From Paenibacillus sp. yr247 (lineage in GTDB: Bacteria; Bacillota; Bacilli; Paenibacillales; NBRC-103111): a stretch of 64,000 nt of DNA. The stretch spans positions 1 through 64,000 of the forward strand of contig NZ_FNIF01000013.1 in the NCBI RefSeq assembly GCF_900103825.1, written 5' to 3'. Shown one piece after another: positions 34,169-43,232 of this stretch. The notes below the pieces were generated by a model. It was not told where the DNA came from and ran no database searches. It saw only the letters and a list, made by a program, of their open reading frames with translations. Both the position numbers and the translations under genes were made by a program. Position 1 is the stretch's first letter, and every line of letters starts with the position of its first letter.

Positions 34169-35047
34169 ATGCTGGAGAGATTACGCCAACGCTTGTTCTG
34201 GCCATTCGTTCTGCCGGCGATTGTGCTTTATACGGTCGTACTCATTTTACCAATGGTGCAGACGATTCTGTATTCTTTCACTGATCGCTCCTTGAAGACC
34301 AAGTATAGTTTCGTAGGTTTTAAAAATTATATTAACGCCGTCCATGACCCATTTTTCTGGACGTCTTTACAGCACACGCTGATCTACACCGTCCTTAGCT
34401 TATTTATGCTCTTCGTGCCTGCCATTTTTTTGGCTTGGTGCCTGTCCCAGCCCATACGCATTAAGCGATTTTTTCGATTTATTATCTTCACGCCGGTGGT
34501 CATATCGGTGTTAGTCACATCCCTGATATGGAAATTTTTCCTCAACCCCAATTGGGGGCTGCTCAATGCCTTACTAAAAGCGATAGGCTTGGAATCGCTT
34601 GCCACCCCGTGGCTGGGGAATACCCATACTGCGCTATTAGCAGTAACGGTAGCATCTGTCTCGCACAGTATCGGCATGTATGTTGTACTTATCTCCGCAG
34701 GTCTGGAGCGCATTCCCACCGATATGTACGACGCCGCTAAGGTGGACGGAGCTAACGACCGACAGCAGTTTTTTCACATAAGCCTCCCCCTTCTTTGGGA
34801 CGTCCTGCGATCCTTGATCGTTCTATGGATCATCCATGCTATTCAGGCTTTTGCTTGGGTGTTCGTAATGACCCAAGGCGGCCCGATGAACTCAACAGAG
34901 GTCGCAGCTACATATGTATACAGCATCGCTTTTGTTTCCAACAAGTTCGGATACTCCACTGCACTAGCTACGCTGATGATGTTTGTGATCATAGTGATCA
35001 CCTGGCTTGCGAATCGCTTGAATCGTCGCGAATCCTATGAATTTTAG
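34169..35047 (+). CDS. ABC sugar importer permease (MalF type)
   Basis: A 292-residue membrane permease with six predicted helices. The first is FVLPAIVLYTVVLILPMVQTILYSF. The EAA loop TDMYDAAKVDGANDRQQFFHISLPLLWD lies at about 185-210. CAGGAGG precedes the ATG by 5 bases. It forms the channel with the product of 35059-35901 and takes substrate from the lipoprotein of 32741-34108. It belongs to the plus arm of the second catabolic locus. Confidence 0.9.
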   Translation: MLERLRQRLFWPFVLPAIVLYTVVLILPMVQTILYSFTDRSLKTKYSFVGFKNYINAVHDPFFWTSLQHTLIYTVLSLFMLFVPAIFLAWCLSQPIRIKRFFRFIIFTPVVISVLVTSLIWKFFLNPNWGLLNALLKAIGLESLATPWLGNTHTALLAVTVASVSHSIGMYVVLISAGLERIPTDMYDAAKVDGANDRQQFFHISLPLLWDVLRSLIVLWIIHAIQAFAWVFVMTQGGPMNSTEVAATYVYSIAFVSNKFGYSTALATLMMFVIIVITWLANRLNRRESYEF

Positions 35048-35058
35048 GAGGTTGATCA

Positions 35059-35901
35059 ATGTCTCTCGCAATCCGGGCTAAAATGTTGATGATTTATCTA
35101 ATTCTCGGCTTCTATACTTTCCTCACGATTGGGGCTTTTATCTGGGTTGCGCTGCAGTCTCTTAAGGCCAATTCCGAATTTATCACTTCTCTTCCCTGGC
35201 AACTCCCACAAACATGGAAATGGTCCAATTTTGTTGAAGCCTGGCAGCGCGCCAAAATGGGCTCGTATTTCGGCAACAGCATCGTAATCAGCTTCATCTC
35301 GACGACGCTTTCCCTGATTGTCGCAACGCTGGCGTCTTATGCACTTTCCCGAATTCGTGGCGTAAAATGGGCAGGATTTTTGCAGCAATTTTTCCTCGTG
35401 GGGATTATGCTGCCGGTCATTCTGGCCGTCGTACCCCTCTATTTTCTATGGGTAAATCTGCACTTGGTAAATACCAAGATCGGGTTGATCATCATCTACA
35501 CAGGGTTAATGCTGCCGTTTTCTATCTATTACTTGTCCGGATTTTTCAAGTCGATTCCACACGAATTGGAAGAAGCCGCAGCCGTTGACGGGGCTCCGCT
35601 TCTTCTATCCTTTATCAAGATATTCCTTCCTATGGCCGGTCCGGGGATAGCCGCCGTATTTGTAGTAAATTTTCTATGGGCATGGAACGAATTCTTTTAT
35701 GCACTTGTGTTCATAACCCGCTCGGTCAATTATACCGTCGCTGTAGGTCTATATTATCTAGATGTGAACGCTGAAGTTACCGCCCAGTGGGTATACCTCT
35801 TCGCTGGGATGTTGATTGCGCTTCTGCCGGTCTTAATTCTTTATATGCTGTTGTCAGACCAAATCGCAAAGGGATTAACGGCAGGAGCCCTTAAAGGATA
35901 A
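35059..35901 (+). CDS. ABC sugar importer permease (MalG type)
   Basis: A 280-residue partner permease. It has an N-terminal helix near residues 9-30, YFGNSIVISFISTTLSLIVATLASYALSRI typical of MalG proteins, and the EAA loop HELEEAAAVDGAPLLLSFIKIFLPMAGP. It ends with the family tail (DQIAKGLTAGALKG). The gene starts 11 bases after the previous stop with AGGAGG in between, so the two permeases are coordinately made. It is followed by the aldehyde dehydrogenase gene. Confidence 0.9.
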   Translation: MSLAIRAKMLMIYLILGFYTFLTIGAFIWVALQSLKANSEFITSLPWQLPQTWKWSNFVEAWQRAKMGSYFGNSIVISFISTTLSLIVATLASYALSRIRGVKWAGFLQQFFLVGIMLPVILAVVPLYFLWVNLHLVNTKIGLIIIYTGLMLPFSIYYLSGFFKSIPHELEEAAAVDGAPLLLSFIKIFLPMAGPGIAAVFVVNFLWAWNEFFYALVFITRSVNYTVAVGLYYLDVNAEVTAQWVYLFAGMLIALLPVLILYMLLSDQIAKGLTAGALKG

Positions 35902-35932
35902 TTCATACAATATTAGACAGGAGCTGTAACAG

Positions 35933-37384
35933 ATGGAAACCTATCATAATCTTATCGGCGGACAATGGACCGCATCACGTTCGGGACAATTGCGCCCCAA
36001 CCTCAATCCTAGCCAAAGCTCAGAGATTTTAGCGCAATTTCCGGATAGCGACCCGCTTGATCTGCAGGATGCGGTCTCTGCTGCAGCAGCAGCTTATCCC
36101 GGATGGCGGAGAATGGGTCTCTTGGAGAGAGGGGAGATTCTGTACCGGGCCTCCGATTTGCTTGCATCGCGAGTCGATACAATTGCCCGGGACTTGTCCC
36201 TCGAAGAGGGTAAAACATTTACTGAGGCCAAGGGGGAGACGATGCGAGCGTCTGCAATTCTGCGCTACTACGCTGGTGAAGCACGTCAGGAGACGGGTGA
36301 GGTATATGCTGCAGCCGACCCCCGCACTATGCTCTATACCCGCAGGGAACCACTCGGCATCGTCGGGGTAATCACACCTTGGAATTTCCCTATCTCTATT
36401 CCGGCTTGGAAGATTGCCCCAGCTTTAGTCTACGGCAACACGGTGGTATGGAAGCCGGCGGATTTAACACCTCTGACGTCCTATCACCTTACACAGGCGC
36501 TTTTGGAAGCGGGTCTCCCGGAAGGCGTACTGAATGTCGTTTATGGTCGGGGATCTGTCTTGGGTGCCGCCTTAGTGAATGATCCACAGGTGCGCGCCAT
36601 CTCCTTCACCGGCTCCAACGGCGTTGGTCGAAGCATTGGTATTTCATGCGCCTCGCGTGGAGTTAAATACCAACTCGAAATGGGCGGAAAAAATGCTGCG
36701 GTTGTGCTTTCCGACGCCGATCTCGAACTTGCTGTAGAAATGACCGTTCGAGGTGCAATGCGCTCTTCAGGTCAAAAGTGCACCGCCACGAGCCGAGTGA
36801 TCGTTGAAGCGTCATTAATGAACTCCTTCACTGAGGCGTTGGTTGATCGCTGCCGTAATCTGCAGGTCGGCGACCCGTTTGATCCTAAAACTTATTTGGG
36901 ACCATTAGCTTCGCTCGATCAGCAACAAACAGTTCTCAAGTACATTCAAATCGGTCAACTCGAGGGCGCACGCCTATTGTCGGGCGGAGTTTCTCTCGAC
37001 TCGAACGGCTATTTTGTGTCGCCTGCAGTCTTCACGAATGTAAAGCCTGAAAGCCGTCTTGCGACGGAAGAGATATTCGGCCCAGTGGTTTCCGTTGTCT
37101 CTGCAGCCAACCTTAGCAAAGCCATCTCACTCGTGAATCAAAGCAGCTTCGGCCTGAGCACAGCGGTCTTTACCCGGGATATCGCCAAAGCCATGCACTT
37201 CATCGATGAAGCGGAATGCGGCATCGTGCATGTTAATTCCGAGACGGCGGGCGCGGAACCGCATGTCCCGTTTGGAGGCATGAAGGAATCGAGCTCCAAT
37301 TCCCGGGAACAGGGTAAATCGGCCAAGGAATTTTACTCCCAGCTCAAGACCGTCTACCTCGACCGACCGTCCATAACAGAATAA
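35933..37384 (+). CDS. NAD(P)-dependent aldehyde dehydrogenase
   Basis: A 483-residue aldehyde dehydrogenase. The family motifs are GVITPWNFPISIPAWKIAPAL, WKPADLTPLTSYHL, ISFTGSNGVGRSIG (cofactor loop), YQLEMGGKNAAVVL (general-base Glu) and SSGQKCTATSRV with the catalytic Cys, ending in VPFGGMKESSSNSREQG. It oxidises an aldehyde to an acid. The sequence type resembles alpha-ketoglutarate-semialdehyde and related sugar-acid dehydrogenases, which would place it at the end of an oxidative sugar pathway. It lies between the importer and the TauE-type permease genes. Confidence 0.92.
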   Translation: METYHNLIGGQWTASRSGQLRPNLNPSQSSEILAQFPDSDPLDLQDAVSAAAAAYPGWRRMGLLERGEILYRASDLLASRVDTIARDLSLEEGKTFTEAKGETMRASAILRYYAGEARQETGEVYAAADPRTMLYTRREPLGIVGVITPWNFPISIPAWKIAPALVYGNTVVWKPADLTPLTSYHLTQALLEAGLPEGVLNVVYGRGSVLGAALVNDPQVRAISFTGSNGVGRSIGISCASRGVKYQLEMGGKNAAVVLSDADLELAVEMTVRGAMRSSGQKCTATSRVIVEASLMNSFTEALVDRCRNLQVGDPFDPKTYLGPLASLDQQQTVLKYIQIGQLEGARLLSGGVSLDSNGYFVSPAVFTNVKPESRLATEEIFGPVVSVVSAANLSKAISLVNQSSFGLSTAVFTRDIAKAMHFIDEAECGIVHVNSETAGAEPHVPFGGMKESSSNSREQGKSAKEFYSQLKTVYLDRPSITE

Positions 37385-37399
37385 GCTGGGGGTACATTT

Positions 37400-38104
37400 A
37401 TGGTATGGACGCTTACGTTTCTCATTATTGTGCTGGCAGCCCTCATTCAAGCCTGCACGGGATTTGGCTTCGCCATTATTGCCATCCCGCTGTTAATATT
37501 GCTTTATCCGGCTCATTACACCATCACATTAAGCGTGCTTCTGTCTTTTATTTCTTCCTTATCGACCCTTCCCAGAGTTCGAAAGGATATCGACATAGTT
37601 TTGCTGAAACCGCTTATTACAGGCAGTCTGCTCGGATTGCCTCTAGGCGGGATTTTGTATTACATAGCGGACGTGATGTGGCTCAAACTGATCGTCGGCA
37701 TCTCGATTATCGCGGCTGCGGTCTTTATGATGCTTCGGATTTCTATTCCCTTGGGTAATGGCAAACGCATTGGGTTTCTATCAGGCTTTCTGACCTCGAG
37801 CGTCGGAATGCCCGGACCGCCCATCGTACTCTACCTGATTTCGAAACGTGTAGACAAGAACATTTTTCGAGGCACGTCCATGGCCTTCTACTGTCTTGTC
37901 TATCTGGTCAGTCTGATTCTTCAGCTTGCAAGCGGGCGTTTCGAGACCGACCTGCTTCAGGACTTACTGTTGATACCGGCGATTTTTATTGGTCAGGCGA
38001 TCGGTATCACTCTGCATAACAAAATCAACCAAACATGGTTCCGGCGCGTAACGTTTCTACTCCTTCTTGCAACCGGCGTCAATTCCTTGATTCACAGTGT
38101 ATAG
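37400..38104 (+). CDS. TauE/SafE-family membrane permease, paralogue of 2730-3434
   Basis: A 234-residue TauE/SafE permease nearly collinear with the one at 2730-3434. Both have the same length, the same GFGFAIIAIPLL and GFLSGFLTSS(V/I)GMPGPPIVL motifs, and much identical sequence throughout. The two genes lie in opposite orientation in two different catabolic loci, which implies an old duplication or parallel recruitment. The family exports sulfite, sulfonates or carboxylates. Here it follows the aldehyde dehydrogenase gene, so the exported compound may be that enzyme's acid product. Confidence 0.87.
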   Translation: MVWTLTFLIIVLAALIQACTGFGFAIIAIPLLILLYPAHYTITLSVLLSFISSLSTLPRVRKDIDIVLLKPLITGSLLGLPLGGILYYIADVMWLKLIVGISIIAAAVFMMLRISIPLGNGKRIGFLSGFLTSSVGMPGPPIVLYLISKRVDKNIFRGTSMAFYCLVYLVSLILQLASGRFETDLLQDLLLIPAIFIGQAIGITLHNKINQTWFRRVTFLLLLATGVNSLIHSV

Positions 38105-38190
38105 ATGAAAGGGAGGTGATCACGCATGTAACATCGGTCACGCTTGCCTCTAAACTATAAGCCTATTATCTAAAGGAGTGATTTCATTTT

Positions 38191-40632
38191 ATGCAAAGGT
38201 TAGTCAAATCGTTGTTGATGAACTTCGTGCTGTTGTGCCTATTCCTGGCGGCTGCCCTTCCGGCTTCTGCGGCAAGTTCAGAACCGGGGATTGCGATAGG
38301 ACTTCACCCCGGAACGGTCGGATGCCCGCCCGGTACTGAGCAGCCAGCTCTGAGCGCCCTGTACAAGAACCGCGTAGTTGAGGCATTGACAACGTCCCAA
38401 GATGTTTACGGCCAACAGATTCTTGCCAAGCCTGAAGGTCCCACTTATGACAACGTGAAGGACTTCTTCACACCCATCATGTACGCGATTGCCCCCGCTG
38501 CGCAGGGAGGGTTTTTAACAGATACGGGAGTCTACTACATCCCGTTCGGGCAGCCGCAACAGCTAACCGCCCGCGGTGACTTGGCTTTGACCGTAGCCGA
38601 TGGCAGTCAGATTATCTCGAATAAAGCCGATAACCTTAGCACTAGAATTTTTGTCGGAGCGGGAGGTCAAGAGCAATTCGGCTCCTGTCTGGCCAACTTA
38701 AGCACTCCTGCATTGTACAAGGGATATCTCCCGATCCTTCAGCTGCAATACCGCGATCATGACGGGATCGAGTATCAACAAGAGTCGCTCGCGACCAACC
38801 TGCCAGGCACTGATATTGTAGCCAGCTACGTAGAAATTACGGCCGACCGTGACAAGTCGGGCCATAAGCCCGCTAACATCCGGTTCCAAGTATGCAGCAG
38901 CTGCAATCTCCACCAAGAGGGGAATCAATTGGTCGACGAGCAGGGTCGCACATATCTGTATTTCAGCCCTGGTGCCACGCTCAGCAATTCAGATCTGGTC
39001 TACAACCTCGATGCCCCAAATAATGAAAATAATTCTGTCTATATCGTGAGGCCGGTCACCCCGATCGTCAATGCACCCGCGATCCATGTGGACAAAGGCG
39101 AACAAAAGCGGGCCCGGGTCGAATCTGCGGCTTACTGGGAGAACCGATTATCGGAAGGAAGACTCTTCCAAGTTCCAGAAAGTAATGTCATGGATGCCCA
39201 GCGCAACCTGTTGATTCAGGATCTGCAGATGACTTGGCGCTATAGCTTGGGAAATGCCTATGAGGCCTTCTATCAGCCAGAAAGCAGCAGCACGATGGGG
39301 GTGCTCGGACGCTATGGGTTCACCGGCGTTTATAAACGAGCCTTGCAGGACTTATTGCCCCTGTCCAAAGGCAGCACCCGCCGCAACTGGGAGATCGGCG
39401 AGAAACTCTCTCATGCTGCTGACTATTACCGCTTAACGGGCGACTCCTCTCTGATTATCGAAAATCTGGCGGCGTACAAAGCTTATGCAGTCGATCTGGC
39501 AACACAGCATGCCGGCGATCCCAATCATCTGCTGGCGCGTCAGCAATACTCAAGCGATGTTAAGGGCTTGGTCTACGGACTGCACCAAATCGGAACTGCG
39601 CTCTTCGGCCTGCAAAATATGGTTTCCGTCTGGAGAGAACTGGGGGAAACTGATCTGGCCGACAAGTACGCACCAATTGCAGACGATCTGCGCGTCTGGT
39701 TTGATAAGGCCATCAAACAATCCAGCACCGTAATGCCAGACGGTAGTCTCTTCACTCAGGTGATGCTGCTGGACAAGGAAGAACCCTATGACCATCTGCC
39801 AACGACAGTTCTAGGCAGTTACTGGAATCTGGTCGCGCATTATGGATTTTCAGCTCAGGTATACGCTCCAGAATCCCCGGAAGCGAAAGCTACGCTCCAA
39901 TATCTCTACAACCATGGAGCTCGCCTATTGGGGCTATTAAAGGTTCGGGACGGTGCGATCAACGACGTTTACGAGACGGAGCAAGCGAAATTTCTCGCGG
40001 ATAACGACCAATCCGATCAGTTGGTTCTCAGCTTATACAATCAACTGGCTCACGGCATGACCAGAAACACCTTTATTACCGGTGAAGCGGCAAGTGTCGG
40101 CCCCCTTGCCTCCAAATGGCCCTTGCAGTTCGGCGCCTGCGAGATCGGAACCTCCTGCACCCCGCCGAGCTTTGAAAACGGTTGGGCACCGAACGAATAC
40201 TACCGGGGGATGTACCTCTCGCCGAACACCGCCAACAACGGTTTCTTCTTGCAGCTCTTGCGGCTTATGCTGATCAATGAAATGACCAACAACAAGGGGG
40301 AACCGCAAAGCTTGCAGTTGGCCTTTTCCACGCCGAGGGGCTGGCTTGAGAACGGTAAAAAAATTCAAGTTCACGACGCCCCTAGCCTATTCGGGCCAAT
40401 CAGCTATACCATTACCTCCAAAATCGAGCATAACCAAATAATGGCCGACCTCGATGTACCTAGCCAGAGACCCATCGGTAACCTTCAACTGCGGCTTCGT
40501 ATTCCTGCACATAAGCAGCTAATCGGCGTTGAAGTAAACGGTTGCCCTTACACTAAATTCAATTCCAGTACCGAGACGATTGATCTGACAGGATTAACGG
40601 GCAAACTCATCATACGTGCTGACTATCGTTAA
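38191..40632 (+). CDS. Secreted six-hairpin glycosidase-like protein
   Basis: An 813-residue secreted protein. A signal peptide (about 1-29, hydrophobic core followed by ALPASA) leads to an N-terminal beta-rich region and then a long helical domain. The helical domain (about 330-690) is consistent with an (alpha/alpha)6 toroid as in GH15, GH63 or GH78-like enzymes; examples are VKGLVYGLHQIGTALFGLQNMVSVWRELGE and FLQLLRLMLINEM. A C-terminal beta domain follows. AAAGGAG lies 11 bases before the start. It ends the plus-strand operon and precedes a strong terminator. It probably trims an extracellular polysaccharide or glycoconjugate for the importer. I cannot name its GH family. Confidence 0.6.
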   Translation: MQRLVKSLLMNFVLLCLFLAAALPASAASSEPGIAIGLHPGTVGCPPGTEQPALSALYKNRVVEALTTSQDVYGQQILAKPEGPTYDNVKDFFTPIMYAIAPAAQGGFLTDTGVYYIPFGQPQQLTARGDLALTVADGSQIISNKADNLSTRIFVGAGGQEQFGSCLANLSTPALYKGYLPILQLQYRDHDGIEYQQESLATNLPGTDIVASYVEITADRDKSGHKPANIRFQVCSSCNLHQEGNQLVDEQGRTYLYFSPGATLSNSDLVYNLDAPNNENNSVYIVRPVTPIVNAPAIHVDKGEQKRARVESAAYWENRLSEGRLFQVPESNVMDAQRNLLIQDLQMTWRYSLGNAYEAFYQPESSSTMGVLGRYGFTGVYKRALQDLLPLSKGSTRRNWEIGEKLSHAADYYRLTGDSSLIIENLAAYKAYAVDLATQHAGDPNHLLARQQYSSDVKGLVYGLHQIGTALFGLQNMVSVWRELGETDLADKYAPIADDLRVWFDKAIKQSSTVMPDGSLFTQVMLLDKEEPYDHLPTTVLGSYWNLVAHYGFSAQVYAPESPEAKATLQYLYNHGARLLGLLKVRDGAINDVYETEQAKFLADNDQSDQLVLSLYNQLAHGMTRNTFITGEAASVGPLASKWPLQFGACEIGTSCTPPSFENGWAPNEYYRGMYLSPNTANNGFFLQLLRLMLINEMTNNKGEPQSLQLAFSTPRGWLENGKKIQVHDAPSLFGPISYTITSKIEHNQIMADLDVPSQRPIGNLQLRLRIPAHKQLIGVEVNGCPYTKFNSSTETIDLTGLTGKLIIRADYR

Positions 40633-40705
40633 CACGAGTATAAGTCTCCTGGGTCAGGCTTACCTCTTTGAGTTCTGGTTCTTATCTATACTTATTTACG
40701 ATTAT

Positions 40706-40749
40706 GGCGATCGTCATTCGGGTACTTACCCTAGACGATCGCCTTTTTT
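40706..40749 (+). terminator. Strong intrinsic terminator of the plus operon
   Basis: GGCGATCGTC and GACGATCGCC form a perfect 10-base stem, followed at once by TTTTTT. It lies 74 bases after the stop of the secreted glycosidase-like gene. Confidence 0.9.
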
Positions 40750-40780
40750 ACAGGAATAATTTAGCTCCTTTAATGTGAAA

Positions 40781-40817
40781 AAACAGGCTTAGGTAACAGA
40801 TATCCCTAAGCCTGTTT
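40781..40817 (-). terminator. Orphan terminator, minus strand
   Basis: AAACAGGCTTAGG (40781-40793) and CCTAAGCCTGTTT (40805-40817) form a perfect 13-base stem. Read on the minus strand it runs into TTTTTT. The only candidate gene upstream on that strand is the decayed frame at 40880-41110, so this seems to be the surviving terminator of a lost gene. Confidence 0.8.
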
Positions 40818-40879
40818 GTCAACACCCCTTAACCAATCATCTATAGTAATCTGTTGATTTCCGTGTGATATTTTTATTT

Positions 40880-41110
40880 TCCCCCTTTATCCGCTACAAT
40901 TTCACTCAGTAGGTTAGCTGTCAACAAATCATTTTCATTAATCGGAATTCCAAGTTTTTTACAATATTCCACTTTATTTGCTTCTGCGTTTTCTAAAGCC
41001 ATCATCGAAACCTACAACCATGATGTATTTACTGCATCATATATTACATTTTCTTTCATTTTAAATTTATCCATTATGCTTTTTATTAATTGCCATCTGA
41101 GTTTTGAAGT
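40880..41110 (-). pseudogene. Decayed gene fragment, possibly BRCT-domain protein
   Basis: On the minus strand a short frame ends ALENAEANKVEYCKKLGIPI...LLSEIVADKGGK before a stop at about 40881. Upstream, an interrupted frame reads NVIYDAVNTSW with a stop, and VVGFDDGFRK in another frame. The order (VVG..., then KVEYCKKLGIPI) resembles the second half of a BRCT domain. At least two frame disruptions are present and no start is supported. The orphan terminator at 40781-40817 probably belonged to it. The identity is tentative. Confidence 0.35.
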
Positions 41111-41189
41111 AATATATCTGAAAGCTCTTCATGTACAATTGCTAAGTGAAATCCCTTCAAGAAGACTGCTTTTCCGAGTCATTTAAACT

Positions 41190-41495
41190 CGCTTGAACTG
41201 CTCATTAATTTGCTTCTTCAGTACCAAGAGCATCTTGCGAAACTTGATAAATCGATAGTGGCTCTGGCTGAAGAATTAATGGAGTATGATTTAATCCAAT
41301 CGATACCCGGCTTTGGAACCAAAATTGCTGCAACAATAACCCGAAATAAAATCACCAAAAAATAAGCGCTTATTTAGACAAAAAACGTGCAGAAGGCAAA
41401 CTGTTTAAAGTAGCCGTAATCGCTTGTGTAAATAGACTGATCCACTGGATATACGCGATCTTAACCAAGAAAGAACCTTTCTACCTAGACTGAGA
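41190..41495 (+). pseudogene. IS110-family transposase, C-terminal fragment
   Basis: This is a remnant of the Transposase_20 domain of an IS110-family transposase. One frame reads LAKLDKSIVALAEELMEYDL followed by IQSIPGFGTKIAATI, the helix-hairpin-helix-like core of the domain. It stops at about 41365. A second frame continues KKRAEGKLFKVAVIACVNRL and IHWIYAILTKKEPFYLD before a stop at about 41492. The segment between them is deleted, so the gene is broken. The two pieces lie in the usual order for the family. Confidence 0.7.
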
Positions 41496-41499
41496 TCCA

Positions 41500-41840
41500 C
41501 ACTTGCTGAATTGATTTTTTAATTCACAACCGTGATATGGACAACGAAAATCCGATTATATTGTCGGGCTCGTTCTTCAATGAATTCCGTAGGTGCTTCC
41601 AAAAACTATCTTGGTGCCATGTATAGGCGAACATTAGCACGAAAAGGTAGGAAAAGAGCAGTTATTGTAGTGGCCCATGCTATGCTAAGAATCATTTATT
41701 ATGTACTGACAAGAAAAGGATAAATGTAGACTTAGGTAAAGATTATTTTGATAAGCAAAAACTTGGAGCTATTGTACGGAATTAGGTTCGAAGACTTGAA
41801 ACCTTATGCTATAACGTTACAATTTTAGAAGTGTCCTGAT
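41500..41840 (+). pseudogene. Second IS110-family transposase C-terminal fragment
   Basis: An independent IS110 C-terminus. ASKNYLGAMYRRTLARKGRK then RAVIVVAHAMLRIIYYVLTRK are readable in one frame (41532-41723). DLGKDYFDKQKLGAIVRN, a stop and VRRLETLCYNVTI follow in another. The pattern is the standard end of IS110 transposases of the longer type, differing from the fragment just upstream, so two different elements decayed side by side. No N-terminal DEDD domain is present. Confidence 0.65.
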
Positions 41841-42079
41841 CTACTGATCTCCAATATCATAGCGTTGCGCATTTTAAAAAAATGAGTGAGCGGCGCCTTA
41901 TTCTTTGTCTTTTTACCGAGTAACCGAAGTTAATTTTCATGGTAGTTGAGCGACTTACAATCTGTCTAACAATTTAACGAACACAAAGATGACAAAAAAT
42001 ATGCTCTCGTTCTCTCTGTTATCCACTATAATCCTTTGAAGAAACTATAGGATTGCACCATTTTATGCTTAAAAATTGC
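41841..42079. other. Non-coding stretch between IS110 remnants and the kinase operon
   Basis: No gene, repeat or clear signal is visible apart from the terminator that follows at 42080. Confidence 0.4.
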
Positions 42080-42111
42080 AAAAAAGAGACCTCTCAGTGG
42101 TCCCTTTTTAA
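42080..42111 (-). terminator. Terminator of the ROK-importer-kinase operon
   Basis: Read on the minus strand, AAAAAGGGACC pairs with GGTCTCTTTTT around a 6-base loop with one mismatch and ends in six T. It lies 46 bases past the stop of the kinase gene at 42157. Confidence 0.8.
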
Positions 42112-42156
42112 ATAACATCCACAACAAATACACGACTCCATATCGTTGCCTTTATG

Positions 42157-43155
42157 CTATCGTTTGGCGATTTCTTGCCTGTGCTTGTTCAGCCAATCGA
42201 ATCCTTTGGAAATAATTCCGTCGATCGGTTCGAGCGCAGTGTCCGCAGCAACTTGGTACATACCTGGAACCGCTGTGTCTAGAAGTCCCATCAGCTTGGT
42301 TTGGATTTCCGGCACATGCGACAAGACCCCACCCTGCAAAAACAGCTGAAACGGGTCGTTCACCATCTTCAATTCCTTCAAAACCGCCATTACGCCGGAG
42401 AAAAGCTCCTGCGCCGATTGTTCCACGATACTCATGGCGACGGCATCTCCTTCATCCGCGCATTTCTTGACGATCGCTGACAGATCCGCAACTTTATCAA
42501 CGGAATACGCTTCGCCATAAATCCAGTTGTACAAATCCTCGGCATTCTCAAGGCCCAAAAAGGTCAGGATTCCGTCGCCAAGAAGTGTTGTCTCTCCTCT
42601 GCCGTCGAGCATTTTAAAAACGGATGCAACGGCTTTCGTACCGATCCAATACCCGCTGCCTTCGTCTCCAGCCACGTGGCCCCAGCCACCGCTACGCACA
42701 TAGCGTCCCAATTCATTTACCCCACATACGATAGATCCTGTTCCTGAGATGACCAATACGCTGGGCTGGCCTCCTGCTGCGCCGAATAAGGCAATCAAGG
42801 CATCATTTTCGACGATCACTTTATTTGCCTCAATGCGCTCGCTTTTCAAAACGTCCCTAATGATACGGGTCAGTACCTCGTGATCCCGTTCCGTATCAAG
42901 GCCCGCCATGCCGAAAACCGCACATTCCACATTTATCGTTTCCGGATCGTTTCCGGTTATTACTTCCATTTGACCGAGCGCCTGAGTGATCGCCTGTCTG
43001 AGCGATTCCCGGGCACCGGTTTCCCCTACCGTCTGGTAGTTGCATCCGTCCGATCGTCCTTCTCCAAGCAGGCTACGGTCAGATCCGAGAAACATGGCCA
43101 AGCATTTCGTTCCTCCACCATCGACAACCAGCAAGGGCACTCCAGTATTTCTCAC
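42157..43155 (-). CDS. BadF/BadG/BcrA/BcrD-type N-acetylglucosamine kinase-like protein
   Basis: A 332-residue ASKHA-fold kinase of the BadF/BcrA group that includes N-acetylglucosamine kinase. ATP-site features are LLVVDGGGTKCLAMFLG (phosphate-1 loop), ECAVFGMAGLDT, VIVENDALIALFG, VLVISGTGSIVCGVN (phosphate-2) and GGWGHVAGDEGSGYWIG, the characteristic active-site block of GlcNAc kinases. It phosphorylates a hexosamine or similar sugar in the cytosol. The GTG start has GGAGTGAGA upstream. It is the last gene of the operon with a ROK regulator, an ABC importer and a glycosidase, so it probably traps the sugar that the glycosidase releases. Confidence 0.85.
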   Translation of the reverse strand: MRNTGVPLLVVDGGGTKCLAMFLGSDRSLLGEGRSDGCNYQTVGETGARESLRQAITQALGQMEVITGNDPETINVECAVFGMAGLDTERDHEVLTRIIRDVLKSERIEANKVIVENDALIALFGAAGGQPSVLVISGTGSIVCGVNELGRYVRSGGWGHVAGDEGSGYWIGTKAVASVFKMLDGRGETTLLGDGILTFLGLENAEDLYNWIYGEAYSVDKVADLSAIVKKCADEGDAVAMSIVEQSAQELFSGVMAVLKELKMVNDPFQLFLQGGVLSHVPEIQTKLMGLLDTAVPGMYQVAADTALEPIDGIISKGFDWLNKHRQEIAKR

Positions 43156-43232
43156 TCTCTCACTCCGTCCTGACAGCGGTTCTATGTGCTGTCTCTATAA
43201 TCTATTCTATTTTAATTCGTCAAAAAAAGAGG

